DNA of 59,828 nt. Origin: Candidatus Eiseniibacteriota bacterium (lineage in GTDB: Bacteria; Eisenbacteria; RBG-16-71-46). A program made the position numbers and the translations under genes. Below the pieces are notes generated by a model. The model did no database searches and was not told the origin of the DNA. It saw only the letters and a list, made by a program, of their open reading frames with translations. The stretch's first letter is position 1; each line of letters opens with the position of its first letter. This document shows positions 26,819-36,040 of the stretch, piece by piece. The DNA is taken from assembly GCA_025360715.1 (NCBI GenBank), contig JANYBS010000096.1, positions 1 to 59,828 on the forward strand, written 5' to 3'.

Positions 26819-27859
26819 TCACTGGAATGTGAGTCCCAGACTCAGCCGGTGTACATGCCCGAGCCGGCCTTCGTCGGCCCACGCGTAGTCACAGTGGTAA
26901 TGATAGACGTCGAGCTTGCCCGTGAGCCCCGCGCCAAGCGTGAGCCCGACTTCGGAGTCCTGCAGGAACAGGTTCTGCCAGCCGGCGCGCAGCGCGAGGC
27001 AGTTCTTCAGTGTGGCTTCGGCGCCAACGCTCATGCTCTCGGTGTTGTCGTTCGGATGGAACAGGTCGGCCGCCACGAGCAACTTGGTGTCGTGCGAAAG
27101 TTCGTACGGCATGCCCAGACCCACGCGGAACAGCACGGGCACCGGGAACGGATCTGTGAAACGGCTGCCCGGCAACTGGCTGTTGTCGCCATAGACCGAC
27201 GGCGTGTTGTCGTAGGTGAATCGCAGGTCCGCGCCGTTGAACGCGCCGTGGGTGCCGAAGTTCGACAGGCTCGAGCCGATCCGCAGGCCGTGATCGCTCA
27301 AGCGGTAGAGCGTACCGATGTTGAACGTGATCGTGCTCACCGAGCTGTGCCAGATATTCTCCTGCATGTAGTTCACCTGCGCGCCGGCGGCGAAGCGATA
27401 TGAGATCTGCTTGGCGTATCCCAAGCCCAGCGCGATATCCGACACGTTGTACAGCTCGCCTGTACCGAGCGGCTGGTTCACCGTGCGCACGGCGATGTCA
27501 CCCGAGTTGAGCGCCGTGAGCGTGCCGTAGAGCTGGCCCAGGCTGCCGATCGCCATCGATGCTGCCGCGTAGTCGTACGTGATACCGGCGAACCACGCGC
27601 TGTGCGTGAACGAGAGCTGGTAGCCCGTCTCACGAGCCGCCAGCGCTGGGTTGTAGTACGCCGCGCCGAGGCCTTCGTACATCGAGACACCGGCGTTGCC
27701 CATGCCGGCGATACGCGCATTCGGTTCGATCAGCAGGAACTGTCCGATGGTCGTGCCGGTATTCGTCTGCGCCGAAGCGCCACTCGCGCAGGCGAGCGCG
27801 GCGGCGGCGGCGGTGGCGATCAGGATCTTGAGTGCGTGACTTGCCATGGCGTCTCTCAT
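26819..27859 (-). CDS. PorV/PorQ family outer-membrane protein
   Basis: About 346-residue beta-barrel protein. A signal peptide ends near ASGASAQ. The opening FLLIEPNARIAGMGNAGVSMYEGLGAAYYNPALAA is the FadL-like PorV/PorQ signature, in which PorV acts as the shuttle and anchor of type IX secretion cargo. Alternating strands run to the end LSLGLTFQ. Two starts are possible: ATG 27859, 2 bases after the previous stop, and ATG 27847 with GAGAG before it. It sits between the large sorting-tail protein and the GH144 enzyme, which also carries a sorting tail, suggesting it serves export or anchoring of these neighbours. Confidence 0.82.
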   Translation of the reverse strand: MRDAMASHALKILIATAAAAALACASGASAQTNTGTTIGQFLLIEPNARIAGMGNAGVSMYEGLGAAYYNPALAARETGYQLSFTHSAWFAGITYDYAAASMAIGSLGQLYGTLTALNSGDIAVRTVNQPLGTGELYNVSDIALGLGYAKQISYRFAAGAQVNYMQENIWHSSVSTITFNIGTLYRLSDHGLRIGSSLSNFGTHGAFNGADLRFTYDNTPSVYGDNSQLPGSRFTDPFPVPVLFRVGLGMPYELSHDTKLLVAADLFHPNDNTESMSVGAEATLKNCLALRAGWQNLFLQDSEVGLTLGAGLTGKLDVYHYHCDYAWADEGRLGHVHRLSLGLTFQ

Positions 27860-27861
27860 GA

Positions 27862-30800
27862 TCACTTGATGATGGCGAACTTGCCGATGAAGGTGCCGAC
27901 TCCCGGCCCATCCACGTGGAACACGTAGAGGCCCGGCGCCACATCGAGGTTGTCCTTGGTCCGCAGGTCCCACGGCACGAAGCCGTTCGTGGACCCGTCC
28001 TGCCGCAGCGTGCGCACCAGGTCGCCGTGCACGGTGTAGATGCGGATCGTCGCCGCGAGTGGGATGTTGCGGAATTCCATCCGGCGATCGCCGCGACCGG
28101 AATCCGCGAAACGCTGCGGCTCGAACGAGGCCGCGGCCACGTAGGGATTCGGCACGACGTATGGCTTGTTGCCTGCATCGGCAAGCGCCTTGCTGGCGTC
28201 GATGTGCTCCGCGCCCGTGGTGAAGAGGAACGTGTCGCTCGCGTTGAGCGGGCGGATCACCCGCAGCTGATACGTATCGCCCAGCTTGGGCCCGACGATG
28301 GCGCCACGCGCTCCCTGCCCCAGCGTGTCCAGCTGGACACGCCACGTGGGCTGCGCCGAGAGCGGGTCCGTCGGCGAGTAGGTGACGATATCGATGAACT
28401 CATCGGCGCGGCTGAGCGTGCCGTCGTTGTCGCGGTCGCGGAACCGGCACTTGAGGCGCACGTCGCCTGCAGGGCTGTGCGCGACGATCGTGAACTTCGT
28501 GGGCTTGGGTGGGTCGAGGCCGATACGCACCGAGGTGTCACGCGGCACGTCATCGAACGCGATCGTGATGTCGTCGGGCCAGCCCGGACGACGCAGGTTC
28601 GGCGACAACCCGGCTTGTGCGGCGGCTTTCAAGAGCGTGTTCGTGATCGCGCCGGCGTTATAGCCCGAGTGCGCGGCATCAAAACGCGAGACGGAATCAC
28701 TGGTGACGACGGCGAGCAATCCCGCTGCGACCGGGCCGGTGCCGGCACCCAGGAAGTCCGTACCTGTCTTGTAGAAGCGCTGGTGAGTGGTGCTGTCGAT
28801 CAGCGAGTAGGTGGTCGCGCGCACGCTGTCCTTGTCGGGCACCGTGAACTGCACCGCGAACAGGTGACGATCGGGCACGAGCGCCGAATTCACGACCTGG
28901 ACGGCCACGGAGCCGGCGCCGTTGCCGCCGGTCTTCTGCACCGAATCCACGACTGCTGCCTCGTAGCCGCCCACCTTCGCGTTCGGCCGCACCGCCACCA
29001 CGTTCGTCGGCAGGATCGTGCCGCCGCGCGGCGTGCGGGAGACGGCGATCGAGTTCTCGCTCGGATAGAACGAGAGCGAGTCGACGCCGTTGTCGAAACC
29101 ATAGTCATAGGCGCAGACGGCGTAGTAGTACTGCTGGCCGTTTGTGACGGTGGTGTCGGTCCACGTGTGCGTGAGGCCGGTGTCGGTGCCCAGCCAATAG
29201 GCCACGCCGTTCACGGTAAGGCGCGAGTAGCCGGTCTTCTGGTCGATCACATCGAACTGCGCGATCGGCCGGCCGTTGCCCACCAAGTCGGAACCCTGGC
29301 CGTTCGTGACCAAGCGCGCATCGCGGAATTCGGGATCGGTCGCGCGATAGATGCGGTAACCCTCGAAATCCTTCTCGTGCGAGACGGGGTCGACCGACTG
29401 CTCGGCGACGTCGTCCCACGACAAGCGCACCTTGTGGTCGCCGACTTCAGCAGTCGCGGTCGGCTGCTTGGGCGGCACCGCGAACTGGTAGTTCGCGTTG
29501 TAGATCTGCTGAACCGTCTTGACCTGTGAGCGCAGTTCCGGAAGCGTCGCGCCATAGGCAAGCGCCAGGCTGAAGCGCTCCTGCTGGCCGGCGTCGAGCC
29601 GGAAGGGTCCCGAGGCGAAGAGGAACGCGATGTTGTAGTTCGATGCGAGCAGCGAATCGAAGCGCGCGGGCGCATAGGGGTTCGAGAATTTCTCAAAGAG
29701 CCGCTGCGGCCAGTTCTGTTGGTCGGTATAGAAGAGCACGCCGTCGGTCGTGGGATCCGGATTCCCCTGCCCCGACTTGATGCGGTTGAACTTGAAGCCC
29801 GTCAGGCCGATCTGGTCGGACTCGTCCTTGTCGGTCTTGTCGAAGTTCGGCTCGCCGTTCGTAGGCATGCCATCGCCTTCGCCCAGATCGTGCGTGTCGG
29901 CCACGCCGTCGGCGCCCACATCATCGGTGTCGGCGTTCCAGTCGAGGTCCTCGTCGCCCGTCCACCAGCGGCCGGCGCGATAAGCCGGACGCCTGTCGAT
30001 GGGCCCATAGAACGCCGTGAACTTGGTGGTGTCGTAGTGTGCGGCCACGTACGCGCGGATCGCATCCTTGCCGGTGATCAGGGTGCCGGGGCCGCTGCTG
30101 CGCGATTCATCGGTGATGCCATCATTGTCGTCGTCGATACCATTGGTGGAGTTGCCCGGGGTCTCGAGATACGCGTAGCCGAGGTAACCCGTCTTGGCGC
30201 AGTTGCCGCTCAAGTCCACGCCGTGGCCAAAGCGGTCGTAGGTATAGACCAGGTTGAGTCCCGAGGACTTGTCGAAGAACGCCACGTCGTCGTCGGACTC
30301 GAAGATGCCATCGCAAGAGAGCCCGGAGCCGCCCACGCCCGAGTCCATGTAGAGCCCGAAGATGATGTTGTTGTCGTAGTTGGTCGTGCCTTCGTTGGTG
30401 ATGTCGTAGTGCCAGAAGATCACATTGCCGGCCTGGGGATTGGCCCATTGGAAGCCACGCACTTCCACGCGCAGACCCAGACCGAAGCGCGACGAGTCGC
30501 GGCTGTCGGGATAGAACCGCCACGCGTCATAGAAATCATCGTCCATGACGGTGTAGCTCTCTTGATCCGCCGCAGGACGCTTGCCGAAGTACCCGTTCCA
30601 GCTCGCGGCCCAGCCCGGATCGTCGGGATCGGCGACCTTGTCCGGCCAGCTGTTCGGCCACGTGCGCGGATCATTGCTCATGGCCGGGGAGCGGCCCTTG
30701 TTGATGGTCGGGTCGGGCTGGAAGTAACCCGGGCGCGGCTCGAAGCGCATGATGCGAAAGTGCCGCGGGCTCGTGTCCTGACGCTCGCGGAAGCCCGTCT

Positions 30801-31146
30801 CCATGATGTAGGAGTCGGTACCGTCGCTCTGGCGGATCTTGGCGAGTACGAACGGCGTGATGCCGTCGCTGTAGTTCATGCCCGTGCCCTTGGGTACCTC
30901 GACCGAGTGGAACACGCTCAAATCGACATTGCCCGGGTTCGCCGGGTAGTCGCCGACCATGCCGTAGTTCCAGAAGATCGTGCGCAGGTTGTTCGCGTCG
31001 TGCGTTCCCGAGCGCTCGGCGTCAAGCGAGCCGCGCTGCGCCGGCGGCACCGTGACACTCTGCGCTCGCGCCGTGCCTGCGGCGACCAGCACCAGCAGCG
31101 TCGCGGCGGCGAGCAGCAGATGGTTCTGCGATCCCTGCACTCTCAT
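27862..31146 (-). CDS. large secreted protein with FN3-like domain, Ca-binding-type repeats and C-terminal sorting domain
   Basis: 1094-residue exported protein. Signal peptide about 1-30 (AAGTARAQ). The N-terminal 650 residues are Asp/Gly/Trp rich with calcium-binding-like stretches (NGIDDDNDGITDES near 370 and an NADTDDVGADGVADT stretch near 430) resembling thrombospondin type 3/EF-like loops. An FN3-type module lies near residues 560-690 (VRLSWDDVAEQS..GYRIYRA). The last 90 residues are a sorting-type beta domain (VVPNPYVAAASFEP..LYVFHVDGPG). No catalytic motif seen. It lies directly after the TonB receptor (40 bases) and before the PorV-like gene, where a SusD-like surface protein would sit in Bacteroidota loci. 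The upstream in-frame extension overlaps the receptor and is rejected. Confidence 0.75.
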   Translation of the reverse strand: MRVQGSQNHLLLAAATLLVLVAAGTARAQSVTVPPAQRGSLDAERSGTHDANNLRTIFWNYGMVGDYPANPGNVDLSVFHSVEVPKGTGMNYSDGITPFVLAKIRQSDGTDSYIMETGFRERQDTSPRHFRIMRFEPRPGYFQPDPTINKGRSPAMSNDPRTWPNSWPDKVADPDDPGWAASWNGYFGKRPAADQESYTVMDDDFYDAWRFYPDSRDSSRFGLGLRVEVRGFQWANPQAGNVIFWHYDITNEGTTNYDNNIIFGLYMDSGVGGSGLSCDGIFESDDDVAFFDKSSGLNLVYTYDRFGHGVDLSGNCAKTGYLGYAYLETPGNSTNGIDDDNDGITDESRSSGPGTLITGKDAIRAYVAAHYDTTKFTAFYGPIDRRPAYRAGRWWTGDEDLDWNADTDDVGADGVADTHDLGEGDGMPTNGEPNFDKTDKDESDQIGLTGFKFNRIKSGQGNPDPTTDGVLFYTDQQNWPQRLFEKFSNPYAPARFDSLLASNYNIAFLFASGPFRLDAGQQERFSLALAYGATLPELRSQVKTVQQIYNANYQFAVPPKQPTATAEVGDHKVRLSWDDVAEQSVDPVSHEKDFEGYRIYRATDPEFRDARLVTNGQGSDLVGNGRPIAQFDVIDQKTGYSRLTVNGVAYWLGTDTGLTHTWTDTTVTNGQQYYYAVCAYDYGFDNGVDSLSFYPSENSIAVSRTPRGGTILPTNVVAVRPNAKVGGYEAAVVDSVQKTGGNGAGSVAVQVVNSALVPDRHLFAVQFTVPDKDSVRATTYSLIDSTTHQRFYKTGTDFLGAGTGPVAAGLLAVVTSDSVSRFDAAHSGYNAGAITNTLLKAAAQAGLSPNLRRPGWPDDITIAFDDVPRDTSVRIGLDPPKPTKFTIVAHSPAGDVRLKCRFRDRDNDGTLSRADEFIDIVTYSPTDPLSAQPTWRVQLDTLGQGARGAIVGPKLGDTYQLRVIRPLNASDTFLFTTGAEHIDASKALADAGNKPYVVPNPYVAAASFEPQRFADSGRGDRRMEFRNIPLAATIRIYTVHGDLVRTLRQDGSTNGFVPWDLRTKDNLDVAPGLYVFHVDGPGVGTFIGKFAIIK

Positions 31147-31186
31147 GGCACTTCCCTCGTGGCGAGACAGCGTCCGCATGGGCATG

Positions 31187-33856
31187 TCAGTTCCGGGCGC
31201 TGAACGTGAGCCCGACCTCGATACGGCGCGGGCCGTAGTAACGGGTCGGGTCGTTGAGCAGTGCGCGCTGGGTGCTGGCGCCGAACGCGGTGTAGTACGG
31301 GCTATTCGTATCGTTGAAGACGAAGCCATTGAAATAGCGCGTGTCGAGTACATTGAAGACGCGGGCGAACAGCGAGCCCGTGCCCTGGCGCGTGACGAAC
31401 GAATGATCGGCGCGCAGGTCCATGAGGAACGCGTTGGGCTTGGCTCCCGAGTTCTGGGTGAGGCCGCCGCTGAACCCCGAAGTGATCGTCGGCGTGTACG
31501 GCTGACCGCTGGCCGCACGCAGGATCGTGCTGACGCTCCACTGCTTGGGCCGCGACCACATGAGCGTCATGTTGAGCGTGTGGCGTTGGTCCCAGTTGAA
31601 GGGCACCGAACGCGGCCGCGGATCCTCGCCGGCCGACGCGCGCGTCGCGGTCTCGGACGGATCGCTGGAGTTGCCCTGCGCGACCTGCCACGTGTAGTCG
31701 ATCGTGGAACTGAACAGCCCCTTGGCGCGCTGGTCGAGCGTGACGGTGAGGCCGATCACGTTGCCGAAGTCCACATTCGTGAGCCGCGCGTAGGTGGCGT
31801 CGTTGTAGGTATCGATGAACTGCACGCCAAGCAGATCACGGATGTCTTTGTAGTAGGTGCTCACATCCAGGCCCAGGTATTCGGACAGCGCCTGCTTGTA
31901 GCCGAACTGGTACTGCACCGTGCGCTCGGGCTTGATGTCGGGATTGCCCATGACGCCGAAGTTGTTCGAGCTGGCTTGGAGATTCGCCAGCTTGGAGTAG
32001 TCGGCGTTCGTGAAGATCTGGCCCAGCCCGGGGAACTGATAGAAGTGGCCGTATGCGAAGAACAACGCCGCGTTCTTGTTGATCGGGTAGGACAGGCCCA
32101 AGCGTGGCGCCAGCGAATACTTGGGATCGACCGAGCGCAGCGTGGAACGCGGCGCGCCGGCGATCGCGTTCGCGGGATTCGCCAGGTCGCTCGGCACCGT
32201 GGAGCGCGCGTCGAAATACTCGAAGCGCAGGCCGCCGCGGAACGTGAGGTCATTCCATTCGAGTTCCTGCTGCGCGAACGCCGCACCGATGAACGGCCGG
32301 TATTCCTTGACGCCCGGATACTCGGGCGCATCAATCACGCGGGTGATCGCCTGCGTGCCGTTCTGGCTGTTGAGCACCAGCGTGCCCGGAGCGCCAAAAG
32401 CCACATGCGGCGCCTGGAACTCGCCGCCGAACTTGAGCTGGCGTTCCCGACTCACTTGATCGACGAACGACGCTTTGAGGATCGCGCCGTTGGTCTTTTG
32501 ATGGAAGCGAGAGAAGTCGACGCCCTGATACCACGCGCCCAACTCGAAGTTGTCGTTGCTCTCGAGTTTGCCCGCTTGATCGTAGCGCGGGTCGTAGACG
32601 TTGTCGTACGCGAGGTCTTTATAATCCGTGTAGTTCTGCCGCACGCTCAACGTATAGAACGTCGTCTTCGAGAGCGTGTGAGTGAGATCCATGCCCTGCA
32701 CGAACGACAGCGTGTGCTGCTTGGTCTGGCCTTCGGGATCGAACCGGAACGCCCACTTGGCAGCGCGCGCGTCCGTCACGTTGAGCAGCATCTGGTAGCT
32801 CAGCTCCACGTTCGAGATCGAGCGGTTCGTGATCTTGGCGATGCCCGACCAATCGTGTGTGTAGCCCAGCGGCACATCGGCGCTGTCACCTGTCGCCCGA
32901 AGGTTGAGGGTCACCTTCGAGGTCGAATCATGCGGCACGAGCGGATCGAACCGCCGCGTCGCCCGCAGGTAGTCATCCGAAACCGAATGGCGCGCGCTCA
33001 GCAGGTAGAACGTCTTGGCCAGCGGCGCGGGTCCGCTCACGTTGACTTGGAAGTTCTGCAGCGCCGCCGGATGGATGTTGTCACTCACGATGCGATCGGC
33101 GCCCGGGAACACGTAGCCACCGCTGAAGACCTCGGCGTCCCAGTGGAACTTCTCACCGCCGCGCTTGAGTATCGCGTTCACGACACCGCTCATCGCCTGA
33201 CCGTACTCGGCGTCGAACGTGCCGCTGATGACCTGCACCTCTTCGAGCAGCGACCGGTCGAGTTTGAGCGTGGACGCATTGTTGAACGCGTTGTTCACGC
33301 TCACGCCGTCGACCTGGTACTGCACCTCGCCGGTGCGGCCGCCGCGGAAGTGTCCGTCGACGACGCCGGCTTGCAGATTCACGACGTCCTGGAGTTCCTG
33401 CACGGGGAGCGCCGCGATCTGCTCGCGCGTCACGCTCGCGATGTTGCTCGTGCGATGGATCTCGACCACCGGGCGCCGCGCGCTCACCACGACCTCGGCC
33501 ATGGCGACCGCGGTCTCGACGAGTTCGATGTCGAGGGTGGTCGTCTGGTCGGCCGAGATGTCGATGTTCTGCACCAGTGTGGGGCGGTGGCCGATCTGGC
33601 TCGCCTTCACCTGGATGCGGCCGGCGGGGATATTCACGATGGTGAAGCGGCCCTCGGCGTCGCTCGCCGCACCGAGTGGCTGCCCGACCACGATCACGTT
33701 CACGCCTTGCAGCGGCTGTTTGTGATCATCGACCACGCGGCCCGAGAGCTTGCCCGACGTGCCGGCCCAAGCGAACGCAGCCCCGGTCACGCTCAGCACG
33801 AGCATGACGAGACTTGCGAAGGCTGCCGGTCTCCATGTCCTGGTGTGGCGTTCCAT
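31187..33856 (-). CDS. TonB-dependent receptor of the glycan locus
   Basis: 889-residue outer-membrane receptor. Signal peptide about 1-32; carboxypeptidase-regulatory-like domain about 35-115 (GKLSGRVVDDHKQPLQGVNVIVV, DAEGRFTIVNIPAG); plug domain about 120-240 (LQDVVNLQAGVVDGHFRGGRTGEVQYQVDGVSVNN, YGQAMSGVVNAI); beta barrel to EVGLTFSARN. The domain order is SusC-like, but no SusD partner is encoded. It lies between the tandem-CBM9 protein and the FN3 sorting-tail protein on one strand. Expected role: TonB-powered uptake of oligosaccharides released from the glycan. The start ATG matches the signal peptide. Confidence 0.92.
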   Translation of the reverse strand: MERHTRTWRPAAFASLVMLVLSVTGAAFAWAGTSGKLSGRVVDDHKQPLQGVNVIVVGQPLGAASDAEGRFTIVNIPAGRIQVKASQIGHRPTLVQNIDISADQTTTLDIELVETAVAMAEVVVSARRPVVEIHRTSNIASVTREQIAALPVQELQDVVNLQAGVVDGHFRGGRTGEVQYQVDGVSVNNAFNNASTLKLDRSLLEEVQVISGTFDAEYGQAMSGVVNAILKRGGEKFHWDAEVFSGGYVFPGADRIVSDNIHPAALQNFQVNVSGPAPLAKTFYLLSARHSVSDDYLRATRRFDPLVPHDSTSKVTLNLRATGDSADVPLGYTHDWSGIAKITNRSISNVELSYQMLLNVTDARAAKWAFRFDPEGQTKQHTLSFVQGMDLTHTLSKTTFYTLSVRQNYTDYKDLAYDNVYDPRYDQAGKLESNDNFELGAWYQGVDFSRFHQKTNGAILKASFVDQVSRERQLKFGGEFQAPHVAFGAPGTLVLNSQNGTQAITRVIDAPEYPGVKEYRPFIGAAFAQQELEWNDLTFRGGLRFEYFDARSTVPSDLANPANAIAGAPRSTLRSVDPKYSLAPRLGLSYPINKNAALFFAYGHFYQFPGLGQIFTNADYSKLANLQASSNNFGVMGNPDIKPERTVQYQFGYKQALSEYLGLDVSTYYKDIRDLLGVQFIDTYNDATYARLTNVDFGNVIGLTVTLDQRAKGLFSSTIDYTWQVAQGNSSDPSETATRASAGEDPRPRSVPFNWDQRHTLNMTLMWSRPKQWSVSTILRAASGQPYTPTITSGFSGGLTQNSGAKPNAFLMDLRADHSFVTRQGTGSLFARVFNVLDTRYFNGFVFNDTNSPYYTAFGASTQRALLNDPTRYYGPRRIEVGLTFSARN

Positions 33857-33902
33857 CCCAGCCGTCCTTGAGTAGATACCGCGAGAAGACCGCGCAGCCC
33901 GC

Positions 33903-33930
33903 GCGGGGCGTGCCCGAAGGCGCGCCCCGC
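33903..33930 (-). terminator. GC hairpin between the CBM9-like gene and the TonB receptor gene
   Basis: GCGGGGC (33903-33909) pairs with GCCCCGC (33924-33930) around 14 bases that can pair further. It lies 20 bases after the stop of the CBM9-like gene, without a T-run. It may attenuate transcription inside the operon rather than end it. Confidence 0.4.
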
Positions 33931-33950
33931 TCTGGTCTGCGCAGCGTCTG

Positions 33951-35876
33951 CTACTGGAGCACCATCATCTTGCCGGAGAGTTCCGCCTTCTTGGCGCCGC
34001 TCACGTGATCGACGACCCGAAGTCGGTACATGTACACACCGTTGCCCTGACCAACGGTGGGCAGCGCGGCTTCACGCATACCCGCGGCGATCGAACCCAG
34101 TGCGCGTGAGGCGACCATACGGCCCTGCAGGTCGAACACTTCGATCGTCACGTCACCGGCTTCCGCCATGGCGAAGCGCACCGTGGAGGCATGCCGCGCC
34201 GGGTTCGGATACGAGCCCATGAGCGCGAATGCGAGCGGTGTGTGCGGCGTACCGTCGACAGCCGTCGTCTGCAGTACGTTTGCAGCGTCGAAGAAGCCGA
34301 CCGCCGGACCGTCCAGGCCTTCATACTCGCGGAAGAACCAGGTACGCGTGGCGTAGCTGTCCGTGAACGGCACCTGCGAATCGCCATCGAGCAAGGTGAT
34401 GCCGAAGAACAACCGGCCATCGCCCAGGCCGTGCGGATAGCCGAGTTTGGTCATGTCGATATCGAGTTCCGCCTGGTAACCGGCGTCAACGTCCAGGCCG
34501 AGCGTATCCAGCGTGGTACCCGGCTTGAGCTTGAGCGCGAGCCGCGCACCGCCCAGCGTGTCACGCAGGAACGGCAGGTAGTCCTGAGCCAGCGCCTTGC
34601 CATCCGGGCCGACCTGGAAAGACAGGCGGCGCGTGAGCAACTGCTGGTCCGGCCCCTTGGTCGAGTACTCGGACAGCGTGACGATGAAACCGTCCCAACT
34701 GTCGAAGTTCGGATGGTACTGCACCACCGCGTCACGCACGTCAAAGCCCAAGTAGAGCGAGTCGTTCTTGAACGCGTAGTACACCGTGGCGTCGCCCGGA
34801 TCGAGGACACTGGCCCTGCCGCCATTGACCGGCGGCTGGTACTGGCCCGAGCGGTACGGGCCGGTGCCCGGGTAGCTCGCGCGCAGCGCATCATCGGCGT
34901 AGCGGATGTCGAAGTGCGGCGCCTTGCTCCACAGCGCATCGTTGAGCTGGCCATCGATCACCGGCGTGGCGACGCTGCCCGCATTCGGCACCCGGATGTC
35001 CGGACCGATCGTGGGCAGCACGGCGGTGTTCACCGTCACGGACGGCTTGGCGTAGATCTTCACGTCGCTGTACCAGTAGTCGTTACCCCAGGGTCCCTGG
35101 ATCCACGAGCGGTTCACGCTGAAGCGGAAGAAGTTCGACAGCGGCCAGAACCAATCGATGTCGTACACGCTCAGGTTCCACTCGACGATATCGCCAGCGG
35201 GCTTGGTCACGTCGTAGCCCAGACTCGCCAGGGAGAACTTCATCTCGACCGTGTAGCTGGTGTCCACGACGGCGTCGGAGTTCGTCGTGCCCTTGACGAT
35301 CGTGCGCGCATCCCAGTTGAGGATGTCATTCGCGGGACGCGGGTTCGTGATCGGGTAGGTGCCGAACTTGCCCTTGAAGTTGGGCATCTTGCCCACCGAC
35401 GACGCGGTCGCCGCCGGCTCGCCGCTCTCGACCGGATACCACCACGAATACAGGTATTCGGCGGGCGGAGCCGGGCGGTCCAGGCCCGAGTGGTCCTTGA
35501 GGCCCATGAGCAGGCCGTCAAAACGATTGAACGTGTCCGAGCCGCCGATCGAGCTGTCCCGCACGACAGCGCCCATGAAGAGCGAGTCGCCGACGACCAG
35601 GAATTTGATCGTCGCATAGGTCTTGTCCGATGCCGGGAAGCCGCCTTCATCCTTCCAGCCGCTACCGGGGATGCCATTTTCCTGCTTGTAGCGGACCGTG
35701 AGGGATTCCGCCTTCGCCCACTCCGGCTCATTCAACTTGCCGTCGAGGGTGATGTGTGCGCCTGCCGTCGTGCGAGCCCAGATCACATCCTGACGCGGTG
35801 CCTGGGCAAAGCCCGAGCGCGCGGATGCGAGGGTCGCGACGACGAGCAGAGCCGTCATCAGACCTGCCTTCTTCAT
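33951..35876 (-). CDS. secreted protein with two CBM9-like carbohydrate-binding domains and sorting tail
   Basis: 641-residue exported protein. Signal peptide about 1-25 (ASARSGFAQ). Two homologous CBM9-like beta sandwiches follow, about 32-235 (ITLDGKLNEPEWAKAESL) and about 258-470 (PVIDGQLNDALWSKAPHF); the DG-LN-(E/A)-W opening is the usual mark of this domain. The last 85 residues are a FlgD-like sorting domain (YPNPARHASTVRF, EVFDLQGRMVAS, GVYMYRLRV). No hydrolase motif is present, so a surface or periplasmic glycan-binding role is likely. AGGAGG lies 5 bases before the ATG. The 164 bases between LacI-1 and this gene contain a small palindrome TTCCATGGAA (36002-36011). Confidence 0.82.
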   Translation of the reverse strand: MKKAGLMTALLVVATLASARSGFAQAPRQDVIWARTTAGAHITLDGKLNEPEWAKAESLTVRYKQENGIPGSGWKDEGGFPASDKTYATIKFLVVGDSLFMGAVVRDSSIGGSDTFNRFDGLLMGLKDHSGLDRPAPPAEYLYSWWYPVESGEPAATASSVGKMPNFKGKFGTYPITNPRPANDILNWDARTIVKGTTNSDAVVDTSYTVEMKFSLASLGYDVTKPAGDIVEWNLSVYDIDWFWPLSNFFRFSVNRSWIQGPWGNDYWYSDVKIYAKPSVTVNTAVLPTIGPDIRVPNAGSVATPVIDGQLNDALWSKAPHFDIRYADDALRASYPGTGPYRSGQYQPPVNGGRASVLDPGDATVYYAFKNDSLYLGFDVRDAVVQYHPNFDSWDGFIVTLSEYSTKGPDQQLLTRRLSFQVGPDGKALAQDYLPFLRDTLGGARLALKLKPGTTLDTLGLDVDAGYQAELDIDMTKLGYPHGLGDGRLFFGITLLDGDSQVPFTDSYATRTWFFREYEGLDGPAVGFFDAANVLQTTAVDGTPHTPLAFALMGSYPNPARHASTVRFAMAEAGDVTIEVFDLQGRMVASRALGSIAAGMREAALPTVGQGNGVYMYRLRVVDHVSGAKKAELSGKMMVLQ

Positions 35877-36040
35877 GATGGATACCTCCTGACGATGGGA
35901 CGCTGCGGTCCCGGAGCGAAGCAGCGGTGAAGCCCTTCGCACCGGCACCGGATCGAAGAAACGGACTGCCGTCGAGCGAGCTCCGGCACAAGGCCGCGAG
36001 CTTCCATGGAAAAACTTCCTGCGTTTCTCTTCACCTTCCC

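Noticed and set aside
27862-31518. Longer version of the FN3 sorting-tail protein starting at 31518
   Set aside because: The added 124 residues overlap the receptor gene and have shadow-like composition; the ATG at 31146 starts a proper signal peptide with a GAGG ribosome site.
30980-33871. 963-codon open frame on the plus strand opposite the TonB receptor
   Set aside because: Antisense shadow; the minus strand shows signal peptide, plug and barrel.
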